This document shows positions 5,967 through 8,711 of a stretch of 8,711 nucleotides of DNA, piece after piece (the stretch's first letter is position 1; each line of letters opens with the position of its first letter). The notes below the pieces were generated by a model. It made no database searches, was not told where the DNA came from, and saw nothing but the letters and a program-made list of their open reading frames with translations. The DNA comes from Desulfobacterales bacterium (GTDB lineage: Bacteria; Desulfobacterota; Desulfobacteria; Desulfobacterales; JAUCGF01): assembly GCA_029940345.1 (NCBI GenBank), contig JAOZRC010000194.1, positions 1-8,711 of the forward strand, given 5' to 3'. The position numbers and the translations under genes are program-made.

Positions 5967-7217
5967 ATGCAGTTTAACAATCAATGGTCTAAAATTTTTT
6001 TATTTATTCTAATAGCATGTTTTGCGATTGGCATGTCACCCGTAGCAACCGCTGCCGATACGATCAAAATCGGAGCTTTAAATGATATGACCGGAGCAAC
6101 CTCAGATGTCGGTAAGGACTATGCCCTGGGAATTGCTGAAGCGATTCATTATGTGAATGACACAGGCGGCATTAACGGTAAAAAAATTAAACTTTATCAA
6201 TTTGATTATGGGTATCGCATTCCTGAAGCGCTCACCAAATACAGCTTGTTTAAGCGTATGAAATGCGTCGCTATTCTCGGTTGGGGCACCGGAGACACCG
6301 AAGCGTTGGCACCCACTGTTGCCAAGGATAAAATTCCGTATGTTTCGGCTTCCTATTCAGGGCATCTGTGCGACACAACCAAAACGCCTTACAACTTGTT
6401 CTTCGCACCGGATTATTCCACCCAGGTCAGGGGCTTGATGACGGTCTGGTTTGAGAAAAAGTGGAAACAAAACAAAGATTTCGGCAAACGCAAACCCCGG
6501 ATTGCGGCGTGTTACATGTTTGCATCACCATTCTCCAGTTCTTCGATCAAGGCATACAAAGATCAGGCGAAAGTACTTGGTTTCGATGTTGGCCCGGATC
6601 AGGATGTTTCTCTGTTTGCCATCGACACCAAAAGCCAAATCCTGGCACTTAAAGAATTCAAACCGGATGTTGTGCTTCACACCAATACGGTGATGAGCGT
6701 CGCTGCAACGCTGAGAGATTCGTATGCGTTGAAACTGGGCGCTGATAATATCATCAAATGCTGGGGCTTTGACGAGAATTTGCCTAAATTGGCAGGTAAA
6801 GCCGCTGATGGCGCGTTAGGCTGCTCGCCTTGGGCTTTTTTCGGTCTGGATGTCCCTTTGATGAAAGAAGTCACCAAATATGCCAAAAAATATAATCCGG
6901 GTATTCCACCGGAAAAACGCACCATTCATACCGTTCAGGCGTGGGCCAGCGCATTAGGGCTTGCAGAAGCGTTGAAACGTGCTGACAAGGCCGGTGATCT
7001 TACCGGTGAAGGAATCCTGAAAAAAGGGTTTGAAACCTTTAAAGATTATGAAATCGGTTTGGGAATCGCACCCGTAACTTACACTGCCACGGACCACCGT
7101 CCCCAGAGTGAAGCCAAGGTGTATGAATGGACTGGCGACAAATTCGTTCTTTTCGGTTCCGCGGACATGAAAAAACGTTGGCCGGAAAAATGGGAAAAAG
7201 AATGGTTGGGTTGGTAA
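5967..7217 (+). CDS. Periplasmic substrate-binding protein of the LIV/HAAT family (type 1 periplasmic binding protein)
   Basis: This 416-residue exported protein should capture the solute and deliver it to the LivH/LivM-like permeases. A hydrophobic signal (10-24) precedes a likely signal peptidase I site after VATA (26-29), giving mature ADTIKIG. An LIAC sequence at 15-18 also fits a lipobox, so lipid anchoring at Cys18 cannot be excluded. The mature N-terminus IKIGALNDMTGATSDVGKDY (33-52) and AEAIHYVNDTGGINGKKI (57-74) are classic of the Peripla_BP_6/LivK fold. GWGTGDTEALAPTVAKDKIP (105-124) matches a subgroup that I recall next to ligase-containing LIV operons. The length is above E. coli LivJ/LivK (about 370). 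The ATG is preceded by AAGGGAG (5954-5960). The gene sits between the permeases and the second ATPase. The ligand is not deducible; an organic acid is my inference from context. Confidence 0.92.
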   Translation: MQFNNQWSKIFLFILIACFAIGMSPVATAADTIKIGALNDMTGATSDVGKDYALGIAEAIHYVNDTGGINGKKIKLYQFDYGYRIPEALTKYSLFKRMKCVAILGWGTGDTEALAPTVAKDKIPYVSASYSGHLCDTTKTPYNLFFAPDYSTQVRGLMTVWFEKKWKQNKDFGKRKPRIAACYMFASPFSSSSIKAYKDQAKVLGFDVGPDQDVSLFAIDTKSQILALKEFKPDVVLHTNTVMSVAATLRDSYALKLGADNIIKCWGFDENLPKLAGKAADGALGCSPWAFFGLDVPLMKEVTKYAKKYNPGIPPEKRTIHTVQAWASALGLAEALKRADKAGDLTGEGILKKGFETFKDYEIGLGIAPVTYTATDHRPQSEAKVYEWTGDKFVLFGSADMKKRWPEKWEKEWLGW

Positions 7218-7253
7218 CAGCCGCTTAAAGATACGAAAAGCGCACCTAAATAC

Positions 7254-7258
7254 GGAGG
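7254..7258 (+). promoter_or_regulatory. Ribosome binding site that sets the TTG start of the livF-type gene
   Basis: GGAGG at 7254-7258 lies 10 bases upstream of TTG 7269. The alternative ATG at 7284 has AGAGGAG directly abutting it with no spacer, which is a poor arrangement, so the TTG is preferred. The two starts differ by only five residues. Confidence 0.6.
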
Positions 7259-7268
7259 ATTTCGAGTT

Positions 7269-8081
7269 TTGTCACAAGAGGAGATGATCTTAAAGATCAA
7301 CAATATTGAAGTCAAATACCACGAGGTTATCCTTGTTATCAAAGGTGTTTCCATTGAGATTCCCAAGGGCGGGATCGTCGCCCTTCTGGGAGCCAACGGA
7401 GCCGGTAAAAGCACCACCTTGAAAGCGATTTCCGGCCTGTTGAACCACGAGGACGGCCATGTGACCGACGGTTCCATTGAGTTCATGGGTGAGCGCATTG
7501 ATAAAATGGCGGCCGAAAAAATCGCCAAAAAGGGCATTGTTCAGGTGATTGAAGGGCGTCGGGTGTTTGAACACCTGACGGTCGAACAGAACCTGAAAGT
7601 AGGTGCCCACATGCGCAAATACGGCCGTTCCATTAAAGAAGGTTTGGAAATGGTTTACCATTATTTTCCGCGTCTTAAGGAGAAGCGCTCTGAAACCGCC
7701 GGCTTTATCAGCGGCGGTGAACAGCAAATGACCGTTGTGGGACGCGCCCTGATGACTAGCCCCAAGCTGATCCTATTAGATGAACCGTCCATGGGATTGG
7801 CACCGCTGCTGATTCATGAAATCTTCAATATTATCACCAAACTGAATAAAGAAGAAGGCATCTCCATGCTTCTGGTGGAACAAAACGCCAAACTGGCGCT
7901 TAATGTCGCACCCCATGCATATGTGATGGAAAATGGCCGCATTGTCATGGATGACTCGGCTGAAAAACTCCGTAATAACGCTGACATCAAGGATTTTTAC
8001 CTTGGATTAACCGATCATGGAGGCCGCAAGAGCTTTCGAGATGTAAAACATTACAAACGCCGTAAGCGCTGGCTGACCTGA
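7269..8081 (+). CDS. livF: LIV/HAAT-type ABC transporter ATP-binding protein, LivF-like
   Basis: This 270-residue cytoplasmic ATPase is the second nucleotide-binding subunit and the likely partner of the LivG-like protein. Walker A GANGAGKS is at 41-48. The LivF-type Q-loop region VIEGRRVF spans 93-100, with Ile in place of the usual Pro before the Glu. The signature ISGGEQQM is at 147-154 and Walker B KLILLDEP at 166-173. Gln205 in LLVEQN takes the H-loop His position, as is normal for LivF. The protein is longer than E. coli LivF (about 237 residues) because of a basic C-terminal tail from about 247, ending HYKRRKRWLT. From memory such tails recur in LivF proteins of ligase-linked operons. 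The start is TTG with GGAGG 10 bases upstream. The 51-bp gap after the binding-protein gene has no strong terminator, so co-transcription is likely. Confidence 0.94.
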   Translation: MSQEEMILKINNIEVKYHEVILVIKGVSIEIPKGGIVALLGANGAGKSTTLKAISGLLNHEDGHVTDGSIEFMGERIDKMAAEKIAKKGIVQVIEGRRVFEHLTVEQNLKVGAHMRKYGRSIKEGLEMVYHYFPRLKEKRSETAGFISGGEQQMTVVGRALMTSPKLILLDEPSMGLAPLLIHEIFNIITKLNKEEGISMLLVEQNAKLALNVAPHAYVMENGRIVMDDSAEKLRNNADIKDFYLGLTDHGGRKSFRDVKHYKRRKRWLT

Positions 8082-8124
8082 TATGATAACACGTTAACCC
8101 CGATTGGAAAAAAAGGGAGAAAAA

Positions 8125-8711
8125 ATGCAAAAGAACAGAGTATTACTGACAATTTTAAGTGTTTTTATTATTATCGCCTTTTTCACAGGCTGTGCATGTG
8201 TGCAACCGAAGGCCACCGAGAAAAATTTCAAAGCGCCGGTTGTAACGCTTGATAACATGGAAGTCGTTCACTCTTTCGGTTACTGGTATTTTTCTAAAAA
8301 AACCAAGCCCACCAAAGGCAATCCGGATAATGTTGGCGCTCCCCTGGATTTGGCTTTTACTTTTAACGTTGAAAACCCCAATGATTTTCCGGTGATGCTG
8401 GAAAATCTGAAATTTACCGTGGCGTTTGAAGATTTTGATCTGAATACGGTTAGCACGGATGCCGCCCAGTTTATACCACCCGGAAAAACGAATCAGGTGC
8501 GCGTACATGCTCATTTCGACGTTCGCCAGTCACTGTTGAGCTTGTTAGTTACCGGCGGTTTTAAGCTAAAAGAACAGGGAACTACCGCTTGGGCTGCACT
8601 TGAAAAATGGTGGACCGGAATACCGAAATATGAAATTCCTGTTCATGTGAAAGGTGGAGCCGCCGTTTTTCAAGCAGGCGATGAGGTCAAAGTTTCTCAA
8701 TTTAATGCAAC
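8125..8711 (+). CDS. Putative outer-membrane lipoprotein with WHy/LEA14-like domain (3' end beyond window)
   Basis: An uninterrupted frame of 195 codons starts at ATG 8125, with GGGAG (8115-8119) 5 bases upstream, and runs off the right edge. The N-terminus has a short basic region, a hydrophobic core (6-20) and a lipobox-like FTGC, making Cys23 the probable lipidation site. Phe at the -3 position is not ideal. Ala at +2 suggests outer-membrane rather than inner-membrane sorting. Residues about 73-177 resemble the WHy/LEA14 (LEA_2) domain: alternating hydrophobic strands, the NPNDFPVMLENLKF segment (84-97), and the PPGKTNQVRV turn (118-127) preceding a further strand. LEA14-like domains are linked to desiccation or stress responses and are also found in bacterial lipoproteins of unknown role. 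The gene follows livF by 43 bp on the same strand and could be the last member of the operon or an independent unit. Function is unknown. Confidence 0.75.
   Translation, partial: MQKNRVLLTILSVFIIIAFFTGCACVQPKATEKNFKAPVVTLDNMEVVHSFGYWYFSKKTKPTKGNPDNVGAPLDLAFTFNVENPNDFPVMLENLKFTVAFEDFDLNTVSTDAAQFIPPGKTNQVRVHAHFDVRQSLLSLLVTGGFKLKEQGTTAWAALEKWWTGIPKYEIPVHVKGGAAVFQAGDEVKVSQFNA

Noticed and set aside
7222..7242. Stem CGCTT/AAGCG between the binding-protein and livF-type genes
   Set aside because: It is only 5 bp with an 11-nt loop and no T-run, too weak for a terminator; an mRNA-stability role is possible but unsupported.
1..8711. CRISPR array, tRNA, rRNA, insertion sequence, toxin-antitoxin or phage-defence genes
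   Set aside because: I looked for these and saw no regularly spaced repeats, cloverleaf, transposase or defence-family motifs.

Overview
The window looks like chromosomal DNA of an anaerobic, mid-GC Gram-negative bacterium, most likely a Desulfobacterota (former Deltaproteobacteria, Desulfobacteraceae-like) genome. The basis is the protein style, the moderate GC by eye, and a transporter/ligase gene order that I associate with that group and with some Beta- and Alphaproteobacteria. This assignment is inference from memory, not a search. All recognised genes are on the + strand.

Layout. Bases 1-21 look like one arm of a dispersed palindromic intergenic repeat cut by the window edge. A LOG-family nucleotide phosphoribohydrolase-like gene (88-744) follows and ends in a short octamer repeat and a probable small terminator. 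A 282-bp gap (745-1026) holds that terminator, a candidate sigma70 promoter (791-819) and a small palindrome (840-852). It probably serves as the control region and long leader of the next operon.

Bases 1027-8081 form one co-directional cluster encoding a complete LIV/HAAT-type ABC importer with an AMP-forming acyl-CoA ligase inserted in it. The order is livG-type ATPase, ligase, livH-type permease, livM-type permease, periplasmic binding protein, livF-type ATPase. The livG and ligase genes overlap by 17 nt and the remaining gaps are 38-82 bp. A lipoprotein gene with a WHy/LEA14-like domain follows after 43 bp and runs off the right edge.

How the genes may work together: the binding protein captures a solute in the periplasm, the two permeases and two ATPases import it, and the ligase could convert an imported carboxylic acid to its CoA thioester and so trap it. 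This suggests that the transported substrate is an organic acid (fatty, aromatic or similar) rather than a branched-chain amino acid. The architecture recurs in other bacteria, but its substrate is not evident from sequence. I see no CRISPR array, tRNA, rRNA, insertion sequence or phage gene.
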